28,824 bases of DNA from JAJRZX01 sp964472295 (GTDB taxonomy: Bacteria; Desulfobacterota; GWC2-55-46; JADFVP01): the NCBI GenBank assembly GCA_964472295.1, contig CAYYJQ010000024.1, positions 1 to 28,824 of the forward strand, read 5' to 3'. Shown piece by piece: positions 7,415-16,156 of the stretch. The position numbers were made by a program, and so were the translations under genes. Every line of letters begins with the position of its first letter. Position 1 is the stretch's first letter. The notes below the pieces were generated by a model. It ran no database searches. It was not told the DNA's origin and saw only the letters and a program-made list of their open reading frames with translations.

Positions 7415-7555
7415 CCCGCTTTCTTTTGGAAAAAAGAAAGCGGGGCAAAGAAAACCAATAATTACCTGCCCCCGCGTCTCTAAAGACCAGCAGATGGGTT
7501 AAACAAGGCGCAACCCGTCAAATTCAAAGAAAGTGCGGCAAAGAAAACCAGTTGG
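7415..7555 (-). repeat. Dispersed hairpin repeat, full copy plus half copy
   Basis: On the minus strand the full copy (7415-7460) reads ATTGGTTTTCTTTG, then the palindrome CCCGCTTTC/GAAAGCGGG around an AT core. A second half copy (7525-7555) has the box and one arm only. The two are 93 bases apart. The block lies after gap in sense orientation and before pgk. Confidence 0.8.
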
Positions 7556-7593
7556 GTCGATGCCTTACGCCTCTTCAACCGCCCACGCGCCCC

Positions 7594-8601
7594 CTACAGC
7601 CCCCTTGAGGCTATAAACCGCACAAGGTCCACCATCCTTGATGAAAAACCCCATTCATTGTCATACCACGAGAGCACCTTAACCATGTTCCCGCCAATCA
7701 CCTTTGTCGAAGGGGCGTCGATAATCGAAGAATGGGGGTTTGCACGAAAATCTATGGAGACGCAGAGCTCCTCGCAGTAACCCAGCACACCCTTGAGCGC
7801 CCCCTCCGAGGCCTCCCTGAAGGCCGCGTTCACAGCCTCCACTGTCACGCCCTCATTGACCTCCACAACAAGGTCCACAAGAGAGACCGTGGGAACGGGA
7901 ACGCGTACGGCAAGGCCGTCAAGTTTGCCCTTGAGACCCGGAAGCACAAGGGCCACGGCCCTGGCCGCGCCTGTTGACGTGGGAATAATGGAGAGGCAGG
8001 CCGCCCTGGCCCGCCTCAAATCCTTGTGCGGCAGGTCCAAAATCTTCTGGTCATTGGTGTAGGAATGAACCGTTGTCATGAAACCCTTCACTATGCCGAA
8101 CTTCTCGTCAAGCACCTTGGCAACAGGGGCAAGGCAGTTCGTGGTGCAAGAGGCATTGGAGATGACAAAATCCTTGCCCGCTTCGTACTTCTCCTCGTTC
8201 ACCCCCATGCAGATGGTTATGTCCTCATTGGTGCCGGGCGCTGATATTATTACCTTCTTGGCCCCTGCCTCAAGGTGCAGGGCCGCCTTGTCGCGGCTCC
8301 TGAAAAGCCCGGTGCACTCAAGCGCAATATCCACGCCAAGGTCCTTCCAGGGAAGCTTCGCCGGGTCGCGCTCCGCAAAAACCCTGATGCCCTTCCCATT
8401 AACAAAAATGGAGTCGCCCTCGGCCTTCACATCAGCCTTTATCTGCCCCAGAACAGAGTCATACTTCAGAAGATGGGCAAGAGTCGCGGCGTCAGCAAGG
8501 TCGTTTATGGCCACAAACTCTATCTCATCACAACCCAGCGACGCACGCAAAACATTCCTGCCAATCCTGCCGAATCCATTAATGGCAACCCGTATCGCCA
8601 T
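7594..8601 (-). CDS. gap: Glyceraldehyde-3-phosphate dehydrogenase, type I
   Basis: It oxidises glyceraldehyde 3-phosphate to 1,3-bisphosphoglycerate with NAD. The 335-residue protein has the Rossmann motif INGFGRIGR (7-15) and an Asp at about position 34 (AINDL), which favours NAD over NADP. The catalytic motif SNASCTTNC has its nucleophile at C152. The C-terminal half has HSYTNDQ, SIIPTSTGAA and WYDNEWGFS. AAGGAGGG lies seven bases before the ATG. It is the first gene of the gap-pgk-tpiA-secG run, and aroD lies upstream on the same strand. Clusters of the dispersed repeat sit immediately on both sides of this gene. Confidence 0.97.
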   Translation of the reverse strand: MAIRVAINGFGRIGRNVLRASLGCDEIEFVAINDLADAATLAHLLKYDSVLGQIKADVKAEGDSIFVNGKGIRVFAERDPAKLPWKDLGVDIALECTGLFRSRDKAALHLEAGAKKVIISAPGTNEDITICMGVNEEKYEAGKDFVISNASCTTNCLAPVAKVLDEKFGIVKGFMTTVHSYTNDQKILDLPHKDLRRARAACLSIIPTSTGAARAVALVLPGLKGKLDGLAVRVPVPTVSLVDLVVEVNEGVTVEAVNAAFREASEGALKGVLGYCEELCVSIDFRANPHSSIIDAPSTKVIGGNMVKVLSWYDNEWGFSSRMVDLVRFIASRGL

Positions 8602-8644
8602 CCTCTAACCCTCCTTGAGTATGTTAAAAAAGTTAATAAAATCC

Positions 8645-8866
8645 CTTACTTTCTTTTGGAAAAAAGAAAGTAAGACAAAGAAAACCAATAGGGATACAGA
8701 CTAAGTCCTGTTTAACAAGCCAACGTGACACGCGGGCATCAGCCCATCAAAGAAAGTAAGACAAATAAAACCAATGGGTCTACAGGCTAAGTCCTGTTTA
8801 ACAGCCCCCCCCGACACGCGGGGCATCATCCCCCGAAAAGAAAGTAAGACAAAGAAAACCAATAGG
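8645..8866 (-). repeat. Tandem ~87-bp repeat built on the dispersed hairpin element
   Basis: A full hairpin copy at 8645-8690 is followed by two partial copies (8747-8776 and 8835-8863). The shared GAAAGTAAGACAAA word starts at 8666, 8752 and 8840, giving periods of 86 and 88 bases. The units share CTAAGTCCTGTTTAACA and GACACGCGGG..CATCA. The block fills the space between the aroD stop and the gap start. Confidence 0.8.
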
Positions 8867-8884
8867 GTATATGCTCCTCCCTAA

Positions 8885-9628
8885 TCAAGCCCCCTGGCCG
8901 CTACTTATGCCATAGGCCCTGAAGGCCTCGGCCAGCTCCGCCACAGGCATCTGTCCGGGAGCGGAACTTCTCGTAACAGACCCGTAAGTCGTAAGCGAGC
9001 CGAGAAGCGGAAAAAAGACCCTCGTGGCCCTTCCAAGGGCGCCCATGCCGATTACTATTAGCCCCTCTTGCCCCGCCTCCTGCATGGTCAGAAGCCCGGC
9101 AAGCCTCCTCACATCAGCCGCAGTCTTTGCCGTAGCCGCTATCTTCACAATATCCCCTCCAGCCGCCCGGCCTCGCTCTATGACCTCACTGAGCCTTGCC
9201 CGTGAAGGCGTGCGCCTGAAATCATGGTGAGAAACTATCACACCAACACCATGACTTTTGGCCTCGTCTATGACATCGCCAAAGACATTGGCCTTTCTGA
9301 GCTCAATGTCAATATAATCTACGATTGGTGTAAGGACCTTGAATATAAGCCTTTTTTCTCTTACGCCAACTGCGCTCGCCCCTCCCTCCGCAGGATCGCG
9401 GCAGGTGAGGATAAGGGGCGTCTCTGCGACCCCGTCATAGCCCCTGAGCCTCTCGAAGTCTCTCCTGAGAGTTGCCGGAGACCTCCGGGCAAAGGTGTCC
9501 ACCCTTATTTCCAGGATGCCGGCCCCCTCGGAAAGCGCCCGTTTTACAGTCCTTTTCTCTATACGCCCTACTATGACAGCCGTTATGCAGGGCGGCTTAA
9601 ACAAAAGAGGGTCGGTTTTTTTCATCAT
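8885..9628 (-). CDS. aroD: Type I 3-dehydroquinate dehydratase
   Basis: It dehydrates 3-dehydroquinate to 3-dehydroshikimate through a Schiff-base lysine, the third step of the shikimate pathway. From the ATG at 9628 it is 247 residues, the usual type I length. Visible active-site residues are E40 in ILEIRVD, the His pair in VSHHDF (134-135), the Schiff-base Lys K162 in DIVKIAATAK, and SAPGQ near 222-226. The frame stays open upstream to a TTG at 9772, but those extra 48 residues are Arg-rich and outside the family, so I reject them. No good ribosome site precedes either start; a second ATG follows directly at 9625. Chorismate made downstream of this step is also the substrate of the ubiC-like gene in this window. 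Confidence 0.9.
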   Translation of the reverse strand: MMKKTDPLLFKPPCITAVIVGRIEKRTVKRALSEGAGILEIRVDTFARRSPATLRRDFERLRGYDGVAETPLILTCRDPAEGGASAVGVREKRLIFKVLTPIVDYIDIELRKANVFGDVIDEAKSHGVGVIVSHHDFRRTPSRARLSEVIERGRAAGGDIVKIAATAKTAADVRRLAGLLTMQEAGQEGLIVIGMGALGRATRVFFPLLGSLTTYGSVTRSSAPGQMPVAELAEAFRAYGISSGQGA

Positions 9629-10005
9629 TGATTTTCTAAGTGAAGAAGAGACAAGGGGCCTGGATATTTTCGGCAAACCCCTCTTACGTGCCTTACTGCG
9701 CCGCCCCTCCTGCCATGTCTGCACAGGTACGCGAACTGCCCTCAGCCGGTCTGAAAAGGCCATACCTATCAATACTTAAATGATCCCTAAAAGTCAAGAT
9801 AAAAGCCCCATCCAAGACCCCGGACCAGGGACCGCGAAGAAACATGGGAAGAAGAATGATTAAATACCGCCAAATAGTGTTTTTTAATGAAATTTTTAAC
9901 CCTTTTTTAATGTAAACAGGTATAATATAGATTCGTAGTATGAGGTAGTGTAGTATAAGTGGGACCACAGGGCGGAAAAAAGGCCCTTCACCAAAGGACG
10001 CGACC
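9629..10005. other. Divergent intergenic region, aroD / LysM gene
   Basis: This 377-base region separates aroD (minus) from the coiled-coil gene (plus). The right part is AT-rich and holds TATAAT at 9921-9926 followed by TATAGATT, a likely -10 for the plus-strand gene about 80 bases downstream, though no matching -35 is seen. The left part keeps an open frame with aroD that is judged non-coding. Confidence 0.4.
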
Positions 10006-12546
10006 ATGGGAGCAAGCCTCTTAGTAAGTGTTTTTCTTGCCTTTTCCCTATCTCTCAGCTGGTTCTCGGGAGATAAGGAAAAAGGTATTCTGGAAGACAC
10101 TATCCAGGAGACCGTCGCCAAGCAGAAGGCGATAAACGAGGAATATCTGCTCCTCACGGTAAAGATGCGTGAAAAAGATGCCAGCCGCAAGGTCCTCGAG
10201 GCAAAACTAAAGAGAGAACTCAAGAAACAACAGAAACTGAAACGCAGCCTGGCCATGGAGAAAAGAAAACTGCGTATCGCTGTTGAGAGCGGCAAGGCCG
10301 TTGACATAGAGACCGAGCGCGAGAAGATTAGAAAAGAAGTGGAAGATCGGGCGAGCAAGGAAATCGCGAAACTCGAGGAAAAAATAGCGACCATAGAGGC
10401 CGAGAAAAAACAACTTGAAGAGAACGCCCGCGCCGGGCTCATGGCAAGGCAAGATAAGAACAGCGATGCCTACACTCAGGCAGAACTCGCAAAGGCCAGG
10501 GCACGCGAGGCCATCATGAAGTACAAGGCCCTGAAATCAGAACTCGAAAACCTCCGCGCCGCAAAAGACAAGGCCGAGAATATCCTCAGGGAACAAGCCA
10601 GGGCACGCAAAAATGCAGAAGAGGCCCTGGCAAAAGAAAAGACAAACAGGGCCGCCCTCGAGGCACGTCTCAAGGCCGTGGAAAAGGTGCTGAAAATATC
10701 CACGCACCCTGGGTCTGACAAAAAAATGCAGGACGCCGCCACCGCCCTCATGGCAGAACTGGAAAGGGCAAGAAAAATGCTGCATCGAGAGATGGACAAG
10801 GAGAACAGGACCATCTCGCAGATGGAAAAGGGTGTAAAAAAGCCTGAGCAGAGCGTTAAGAACGTAAACGTGGATGACAAGGAAAAAGAGATCCTCAGGA
10901 GTAAACTCGAGGAAAAGGTACGCAAGATTGCCAAACTCGAGAGAGAACTACGTGTCTCAAGGACAAGAGAGCAGGCCCTGAGGGCAAATATAGACAATAG
11001 AACCACCGCCGAGCGCGCCGGAGACTCACTTGAAAGCGATAGGATTGACGCCCTCAGGGCTCGCATTCAGAACCTCGAGGCCAAACTCCAGGCAACAGAA
11101 GAAAAGAAAAAGGCCTTTGCAGAGCAGGCAAAGGCAAGGATAGAGGCCCTACGCAAGAGGACCGAGCAACTTGAGACAAGAAAGATAGACACCAAAAATG
11201 GCATAGAGGAAGGACAGCCCCTGAGGACAAAGACCTCTCCGCCTGAAAACCTCGGCCCACAGCTTACCAATACAAATACCCCTCAAGTAGCTGACGGTGA
11301 GCTTGAAATACAGACAAAACTCCTTGGCAAGGACCTCATTGACCTTCAGGCCAAGGCATCGAATTACGTCGCTCAAAAAATGATTGACAGAAACATTGAA
11401 CTCGAGGCCCAACTGCAGGAGACGCGCCTCCAGCTCGCCGAGGCGCGGAGCGCATACAGGAACGCCCGCTCGGACAACTTCATGGACAATAACGGAGACT
11501 ATGCGCCCGCAAGCAGAGACACCAGGGCCATAATTGCAAGATACCGCAAGGCCGCAACCACCATAACGGCCCTGAACCAGAGAAACATCCAACTCGAAGC
11601 CAAGGCCACACTGACTGAACGGGTAATGGCAGAGGCTGAAGCCTCGCGCTTTATCATCGAAAAGCTCCAGGCCCAGAACCTCGAACTCCTGAAACGGCTT
11701 CAGGAACTCGAAGCAGGCCAAAAGGCAAAAACTTCAGAGGTCCCTCCTGTCGCTGAAAAGAATACAAAAGCTCTGAATATTGCCAAAAAGACCCCTCAAA
11801 ACGAAAAACCAGCACCAGCCCTTAAAAAGGCAGCACAGGTAAAGGCCGATCCCTCAAGCCGGGCCGCTGGCGTGGAGACCATACCATTAATGACCGCCAG
11901 AGCGTCGAGTGAAACGGCTAATGATATGTTCCCTCTGGTACCGGCAAAAACGGAACTCGCGCCTTCCTCGGCCAGGCCACTGGTGGTGGTAGCGGACATA
12001 AAGCCTGCCCTCAAGCCGCGGACTACAGGAACAAGCAAGGCTGAACGCGCCAGCCAGGCAAGAGAACTACGGGACATAGTAAACTCCATACAGGACCTGA
12101 ACGCGGCCCTCGAAGACCTCGCCAAGAACGGCCCGGGCCCCGACCGGCCCACCCTCGCTGAAATACACGAAAACGTCCGCAAACTCAGAAAAAGGATAGT
12201 GCGGGACGTGGAAAAGGGTGTGCTTTCCATGGAGGACATAATCCCATACACTAACGATGGCGGAGAGTTTACCTTTTATCTCCTTAAAAAAGGCGAGACC
12301 CCCGATGAAATAGCCCGCAAACAAGACGTATACGGCGACGCCGCCCTCTGGCCCCTTATCTACAGATATAACCAGTCGCGCCTCGACAGGCCCGATATTA
12401 TAAATACCTCACGGCTCCTTATAATCTACAAGGACCTTCCGGCCAATGAAAAACAGGATGCAATGAAAAAGGCCAAGGCCCTGGGGCAGTGGGCCCAGTG
12501 GTCTGAAAAGGACAAACGCGCCTGGATAGAAGACTGGATAATGTAA
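10006..12546 (+). CDS. Large coiled-coil envelope protein with C-terminal LysM domain
   Basis: The 846-residue product begins with a hydrophobic segment (LLVSVFLAFSLSLSWFSG, about 5-22), a signal sequence or membrane anchor. Residues ~30-360 are heptad-rich, highly charged coiled coil (Lys/Glu/Arg/Ala with Leu spacing). A second coiled-coil block spans ~430-570, and a Pro/Ala-rich linker spans ~570-670. The end (about 755-807) matches LysM: FYLLKKGETPDEIARK, then YGDAALWPLIYRYNQ and a final SRLLIIYKD. LysM binds peptidoglycan, so the protein probably spans periplasmic space between membrane and wall. AAGGA lies eight bases before the ATG. The long minus-strand frames across it are shadows caused by its Lys/Glu codon bias. 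Its specific role is unknown; the gene is monocistronic. Confidence 0.85.
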   Translation: MGASLLVSVFLAFSLSLSWFSGDKEKGILEDTIQETVAKQKAINEEYLLLTVKMREKDASRKVLEAKLKRELKKQQKLKRSLAMEKRKLRIAVESGKAVDIETEREKIRKEVEDRASKEIAKLEEKIATIEAEKKQLEENARAGLMARQDKNSDAYTQAELAKARAREAIMKYKALKSELENLRAAKDKAENILREQARARKNAEEALAKEKTNRAALEARLKAVEKVLKISTHPGSDKKMQDAATALMAELERARKMLHREMDKENRTISQMEKGVKKPEQSVKNVNVDDKEKEILRSKLEEKVRKIAKLERELRVSRTREQALRANIDNRTTAERAGDSLESDRIDALRARIQNLEAKLQATEEKKKAFAEQAKARIEALRKRTEQLETRKIDTKNGIEEGQPLRTKTSPPENLGPQLTNTNTPQVADGELEIQTKLLGKDLIDLQAKASNYVAQKMIDRNIELEAQLQETRLQLAEARSAYRNARSDNFMDNNGDYAPASRDTRAIIARYRKAATTITALNQRNIQLEAKATLTERVMAEAEASRFIIEKLQAQNLELLKRLQELEAGQKAKTSEVPPVAEKNTKALNIAKKTPQNEKPAPALKKAAQVKADPSSRAAGVETIPLMTARASSETANDMFPLVPAKTELAPSSARPLVVVADIKPALKPRTTGTSKAERASQARELRDIVNSIQDLNAALEDLAKNGPGPDRPTLAEIHENVRKLRKRIVRDVEKGVLSMEDIIPYTNDGGEFTFYLLKKGETPDEIARKQDVYGDAALWPLIYRYNQSRLDRPDIINTSRLLIIYKDLPANEKQDAMKKAKALGQWAQWSEKDKRAWIEDWIM

Positions 12547-12552
12547 GGTTGC

Positions 12553-12623
12553 AAGGGGCAACGGGGCCTAAAAAGGGGCAACGGGGGGATAAGGGGCAGG
12601 GGGCCTAAAAGGGGCTAAAGGGG
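12553..12623 (+). repeat. G-run cluster with direct repeats, quadruplex-capable
   Basis: Eight runs of four or more Gs occur within 70 bases directly after the LysM-gene stop codon. A 14-base word AAGGGGCAACGGGG occurs twice (12553-12566 and 12573-12586). The plus strand, hence the transcript, is G-rich. Confidence 0.75.
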
Positions 12624-12686
12624 CAGTAAGAAGCAAGGTACGGCTGGCAGAATTTGTACCCACAATAATCATCGAACTGAACTCTT

Positions 12687-12725
12687 CCATTCCACGGGTC
12701 ATGAGCCCTTGGGATGGGTTTTTTT
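12687..12725 (+). terminator. Rho-independent terminator
   Basis: CCATTCCACGGG (12687-12698) pairs with CCCTTGGGATGG (12706-12717), with one wobble and one mismatch, and is followed by seven Ts. It probably ends the LysM-gene transcript before the next small gene. Confidence 0.75.
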
Positions 12726-12804
12726 ATCTTCAGGGAACCTCTGAACAAGTCAGACCTTCCTTTTCTTTTCTCGACAGAACCGATAACTTCCAGGTGAGCC
12801 TGAA

Positions 12805-13101
12805 ATGAGCAAATTCGAGATATGCATCCGGGGCGAGAACTTCCTTGTAAGGGGCGAGGACGGAGCGCCCCGGAAAACGGGCTTTTACGCGGCCCGCTTC
12901 GTCGAGGCACAGGACACGGCAAAGGCCGTGGAAAAGGCCATGGATTCCTTCAGAAACGAACTCAAGGACCGCGTGCTTAATGACAAGTCAGACCCGCCCA
13001 CCATGAAGGTGGTTGATCTCAGGGGTGTTTATTTTTTCGAGAAGACCATGGTCTTCGATGACTTTGAACTGCCGGGAGAGGGTTTTCTCTGGGATGACTG
13101 A
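12805..13101 (+). CDS. 98-residue conserved-looking protein of unknown function
   Basis: I cannot assign a function. The sequence looks like a compact alpha/beta domain: FEICIRGENFLV at the start, GFYAARFVEA then AKAVEKAMDSFRNELKD as a likely helix, and an acidic end (DDFELPGEGFLWDD). It resembles small uncharacterised proteins with a RGENFL...GFY..RFVEA pattern that I recall from other Gram-negative bacteria, but I cannot name a family. AGGTGAG precedes the ATG at seven bases. There is no signal peptide or membrane segment, so it is probably cytosolic. A terminator upstream separates it from the LysM gene, and convergent GT39 lies downstream. The antisense frame at 12605-12922 is a shadow. 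Confidence 0.7.
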   Translation: MSKFEICIRGENFLVRGEDGAPRKTGFYAARFVEAQDTAKAVEKAMDSFRNELKDRVLNDKSDPPTMKVVDLRGVYFFEKTMVFDDFELPGEGFLWDD

Positions 13102-13291
13102 GCTGGTGTCCCGCTTTACGAAGGGCGCGCCCCGCCCCTGTACTTGATAAAAGAACCAGGCCAACCTTTTAAATCACTTTCCAACTGAATTCGTCTCAAC
13201 CATATCAGGTCTCTATTATCTCCCCGCCGCGCCATGCCCGGGATGCACCTCCTTACAGAACCGGGTATGCCCTGCCCCCCGATTTAGATTA

Positions 13292-14983
13292 TCAAGGAAG
13301 CCCTTCAGGCCTGTTGAATTTGAAGACAAGGTACTCCTTTTTAGTCGCCTCGAAAAACTTCCTGTATTTTTTCATAAATGGGACCATGTAGTCGTGTGTC
13401 TCCCTGTTGCAACCATCAAGTACAACATATTTTATCTTTTGTTTAATAAAAAAATCGAGCATCTTCTCCCTATCCGCCGTGAAGGGAAAGCGCAGTACAT
13501 ACCCCCCCGTAATAAGGGACGTAAGCCAGGGCTTGCGTCCCGTGGCCACCTCGTCAGGACGTAATATGGACTTTAGATAATACGATGAGGAAATATAATG
13601 GGCAAAGCAGGGCCGCACACCGGCAAGGGCCGAAGTTGGCACAGCCTCGGCATCAACACCCTCGAATCTCCTGAAGAGGTTTCCTGCCAGAAGCTCAGTG
13701 GAGGCATGAACGCGCCCCGGTATCTCCAGAGAGAGGAAAAACTTCCTGTTGGCCATGAGGTTCAGGACCATTATCGCGATACAGACATAGACAGCGAGCC
13801 TTGCGCCGCCGTGAGCCCTCCTCTCAAAAAGCCTCGTTATCCCCGAGGCGCCGAGCCTCATGCCAATGAAGAGATAATAGTAAAGAAAGGGGACCACGGG
13901 GGTAAGGTACCTGAAGTTGTCTCCTATGCCGTAAACAGGCCAGATAATGAGAAGGGCGAGGTAAAAAAGAACGTAAAACTCCTTTACGCCCCTCTTGTTG
14001 TAGAGTTCGCTGAAGAGGCCATAAAGAATTACACCCAGAATAATGAGCGACAAGACATTGGCAAGAAAATGGGGCAGAGGAAAGGCATCGAGGCGCTCGA
14101 TGTAGCTGACAAGCATCCTCGCGGGCAGGAAGAGGTAGGTAGCAAGATTATGCGCTATCCTCGAAAATATGGCAAGAGGGCAGGTAAGAGAGCTCTCGGC
14201 ATTGTAATAGTTGGACTTGAGGAATATGGCACCGTATGTATTCACATCCCTTGAGAGCATGGCGCCCCTTGCCATGAAGAGCAGTAGGGGTAGAATACCG
14301 GCCACTCCAAGGCCAAGGAGCCTTGGGATGGAACCCCTTCCATGGCCCCTCTTCTCAAAAACCCTCAGCGCAAGCGCCGCCATGGCCCCTGCGTAAAGCG
14401 TTATGCCGATCATCTTTACAAAGTACGAGGCAACAAGGGCCAGAGTGAAAAAATATAGGTACTTGACCCGTGACTCTTCGGCGAAATATCTCTCGAAAAA
14501 AAGTACGGCCACGAGGGAGAAGAACATGTAGGGGATCTCGGAGAGTATCTCCCTTGTGAAAAAGACGAAGTAATAATTGGTAAGCATCAGGACGGCGATG
14601 ATAATGCCCCTGTATCCCCTGTCCATGGGGTCAAAGACAGGTCTTATCAGATATATGGAGAGTAGGCCGAAGAGGACTATTATAAGGTGCATCCATACAA
14701 GGTTGTAGCCGAGAAAATAGATGACAGGGGCCAGAAGGAGCGGCAGGCCCGGGGGATACTGCGTGTGGGGTGGAAAGGCCGGGTTGTTTATGTCAACGTA
14801 GCCATGGCCGAGCGCTATTGATTTGGCAAGGAGTATGTAGTTGGGTGTATCAAAACCGAATACGAAAAAGAGTTGGCCGCTCATCATCAGCAAGGAGATA
14901 ATGAGCGCGATTACAAGGACCAGAGCCCAGAGAAGGGTTTTTGTCCTCCTGGCGTTGTCTTCTAATGATGGCTTTGACTGCAT
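13292..14983 (-). CDS. GT39-type membrane glycosyltransferase (ArnT/PMT-like)
   Basis: The 563-residue protein has about 10-12 hydrophobic helices up to residue ~400 and a soluble C-terminal part. The first loop has the hallmark of polyprenyl-phosphate-sugar glycosyltransferases: FGFDTPNYILLAKSIALGHG with the acidic catalytic residue in FDTPNY, followed by YPPGLPLLLAPV. FTREILSEIPYMF in the next loop is also typical. Such enzymes transfer a sugar from an undecaprenyl-phosphate carrier to lipid A, protein or another acceptor on the periplasmic face. The acceptor cannot be told from sequence. No good ribosome site precedes the ATG. It faces the methyltransferase gene across a 190-base divergent region. 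Confidence 0.85.
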   Translation of the reverse strand: MQSKPSLEDNARRTKTLLWALVLVIALIISLLMMSGQLFFVFGFDTPNYILLAKSIALGHGYVDINNPAFPPHTQYPPGLPLLLAPVIYFLGYNLVWMHLIIVLFGLLSIYLIRPVFDPMDRGYRGIIIAVLMLTNYYFVFFTREILSEIPYMFFSLVAVLFFERYFAEESRVKYLYFFTLALVASYFVKMIGITLYAGAMAALALRVFEKRGHGRGSIPRLLGLGVAGILPLLLFMARGAMLSRDVNTYGAIFLKSNYYNAESSLTCPLAIFSRIAHNLATYLFLPARMLVSYIERLDAFPLPHFLANVLSLIILGVILYGLFSELYNKRGVKEFYVLFYLALLIIWPVYGIGDNFRYLTPVVPFLYYYLFIGMRLGASGITRLFERRAHGGARLAVYVCIAIMVLNLMANRKFFLSLEIPGRVHASTELLAGNLFRRFEGVDAEAVPTSALAGVRPCFAHYISSSYYLKSILRPDEVATGRKPWLTSLITGGYVLRFPFTADREKMLDFFIKQKIKYVVLDGCNRETHDYMVPFMKKYRKFFEATKKEYLVFKFNRPEGLP

Positions 14984-15121
14984 GGTTTTTTAGGGTTAGG
15001 GCCAGAACCTCCGAAAATAACGTCTCTTCTTTTCCTCTAAAAATGGAGTTATCAACTTTGGAAGAATAACATAAAAGCCAAGATGACGCCACGGCCAAGG
15101 ACGTTACGGCCTTAAAAGATG

Positions 15122-15151
15122 TTGCCAAGAAGGGGTAAATGGGGATAGAAT
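15122..15151 (+). promoter_or_regulatory. Promoter of the restriction-modification genes
   Basis: TTGCCA (15122-15127) and TAGAAT (15146-15151) are 18 bases apart, each one mismatch from the sigma70 consensus. A start near 15158 leaves a short leader containing GGAGTGAG before the methyltransferase ATG. Confidence 0.5.
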
Positions 15152-15173
15152 GGGTTATGCGGAGTGAGAACCG

Positions 15174-16154
15174 ATGAAGCATAATGTGATGAAAAAAGGG
15201 CCGCCGGGGTTTAGTCTGACGTGCGAATTGTCAAATCCCAAAACAGATGTCCCGCGCATAGCCAAGGACAGTACGCTCATGCGGGAGGTCGAGTCTGCCC
15301 TTCAGGAAGTACCCACATCTCACGAACTCTATCAGGCAGATGCCCGCGACCTTTCGTTTATTGCTGACGAGTCTGTTCACCTTGTCCTTACATCACCCCC
15401 TTACTGGACACTGAAAAAATACCATGACCATGAGGACCAACTCGGTGATATTGCTGACTATGATGCTTTTCTTGGGGAACTGGACCGCGTCTGGAGGCAC
15501 TGCTACCGTATGCTTGTTCCCGGCGGCAGGCTTGTCTGCGTGGTAGGCGATGTCTGTCTATCGCGCCGCAGAAACAATGGCCGGCACACAGTGGTCCCTC
15601 TCCATGCCTCCATTCAGGAGAGTTGCAGAAAAATGGGGTTTGATAACCTCTCTCCCATCATCTGGCACAAGATCGCAAATGCCGTCTTCGAGGCCTCCGG
15701 CAATGGAGGCGGCTTTCTTGGTAAGCCATATGAGCCCAACGCGGTTATAAAGAATGACATCGAGTACATACTCATGGAACGCAAGCCCGGCGGGTACCGC
15801 AACCCCTCCCTGAGCGCTCGAATGCTCTCCATAATATCCGAGGAGAACCACAGGCAGTGGTTCCAGTCCATCTGGACCGGTCTTACAGGGGCGTCTACTC
15901 GACTGCACCCCGCGCCCTTTCCCGAGGAACTTGCCGAGCGTATCATAAGGATGTTCAGTTTTGCCGGGGACAGAGTGCTTGACCCTTTCATGGGCACGGG
16001 CACGACAACGGTTGCCGCGGCTCGGTGGGGCAGAAACAGCATTGGCGTGGAACTTGACCCAGAGTATTTTGAGTTAGCCCAGAGGCGTATACAGAAGTCT
16101 CTTGACTCTCTTTTTTCCAGGGCTGAGATCAAGACAAGGGCGTTGAATAAATAA
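15174..16154 (+). CDS. DNA methyltransferase, beta class, probably N4-cytosine
   Basis: The 326-residue protein carries the catalytic motif IV TSPPYW at 73-78 before the AdoMet-binding motif I DPFMGTGTTTVAA at about 270-282. This order is that of beta-class amino-methyltransferases. SPPY rather than DPPY or NPPY favours N4-cytosine, although N6-adenine cannot be excluded. The target-recognition region lies between them (about 130-240), and the protein ends GVELDPEYFELAQRRI as usual. The ATG at 15174 follows GGAGTGAG; a second ATG five codons on is possible. The nuclease gene starts two bases after the stop, so the two form one operon. Its job is to protect the host from that nuclease. No controller protein gene is seen. 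Confidence 0.9.
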   Translation: MKHNVMKKGPPGFSLTCELSNPKTDVPRIAKDSTLMREVESALQEVPTSHELYQADARDLSFIADESVHLVLTSPPYWTLKKYHDHEDQLGDIADYDAFLGELDRVWRHCYRMLVPGGRLVCVVGDVCLSRRRNNGRHTVVPLHASIQESCRKMGFDNLSPIIWHKIANAVFEASGNGGGFLGKPYEPNAVIKNDIEYILMERKPGGYRNPSLSARMLSIISEENHRQWFQSIWTGLTGASTRLHPAPFPEELAERIIRMFSFAGDRVLDPFMGTGTTTVAAARWGRNSIGVELDPEYFELAQRRIQKSLDSLFSRAEIKTRALNK

Positions 16155-16156
16155 TT

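Noticed and set aside
8645..8866. CRISPR-like array
   Set aside because: The repeat unit is about 87 bases with only three copies and no cas genes; the conserved parts belong to a hairpin element, not to a short repeat with unique spacers.
9629..9772. N-terminal extension of aroD to a TTG start
   Set aside because: The 48 added residues are Arg-rich and outside the conserved enzyme, while the ATG at 9628 gives the normal length.
10476..12324. Several long minus-strand open frames across the LysM coiled-coil gene
   Set aside because: They are rich in Ser, Phe and Leu as expected from the antisense of Lys/Glu codons, have no ribosome sites and no family similarity.
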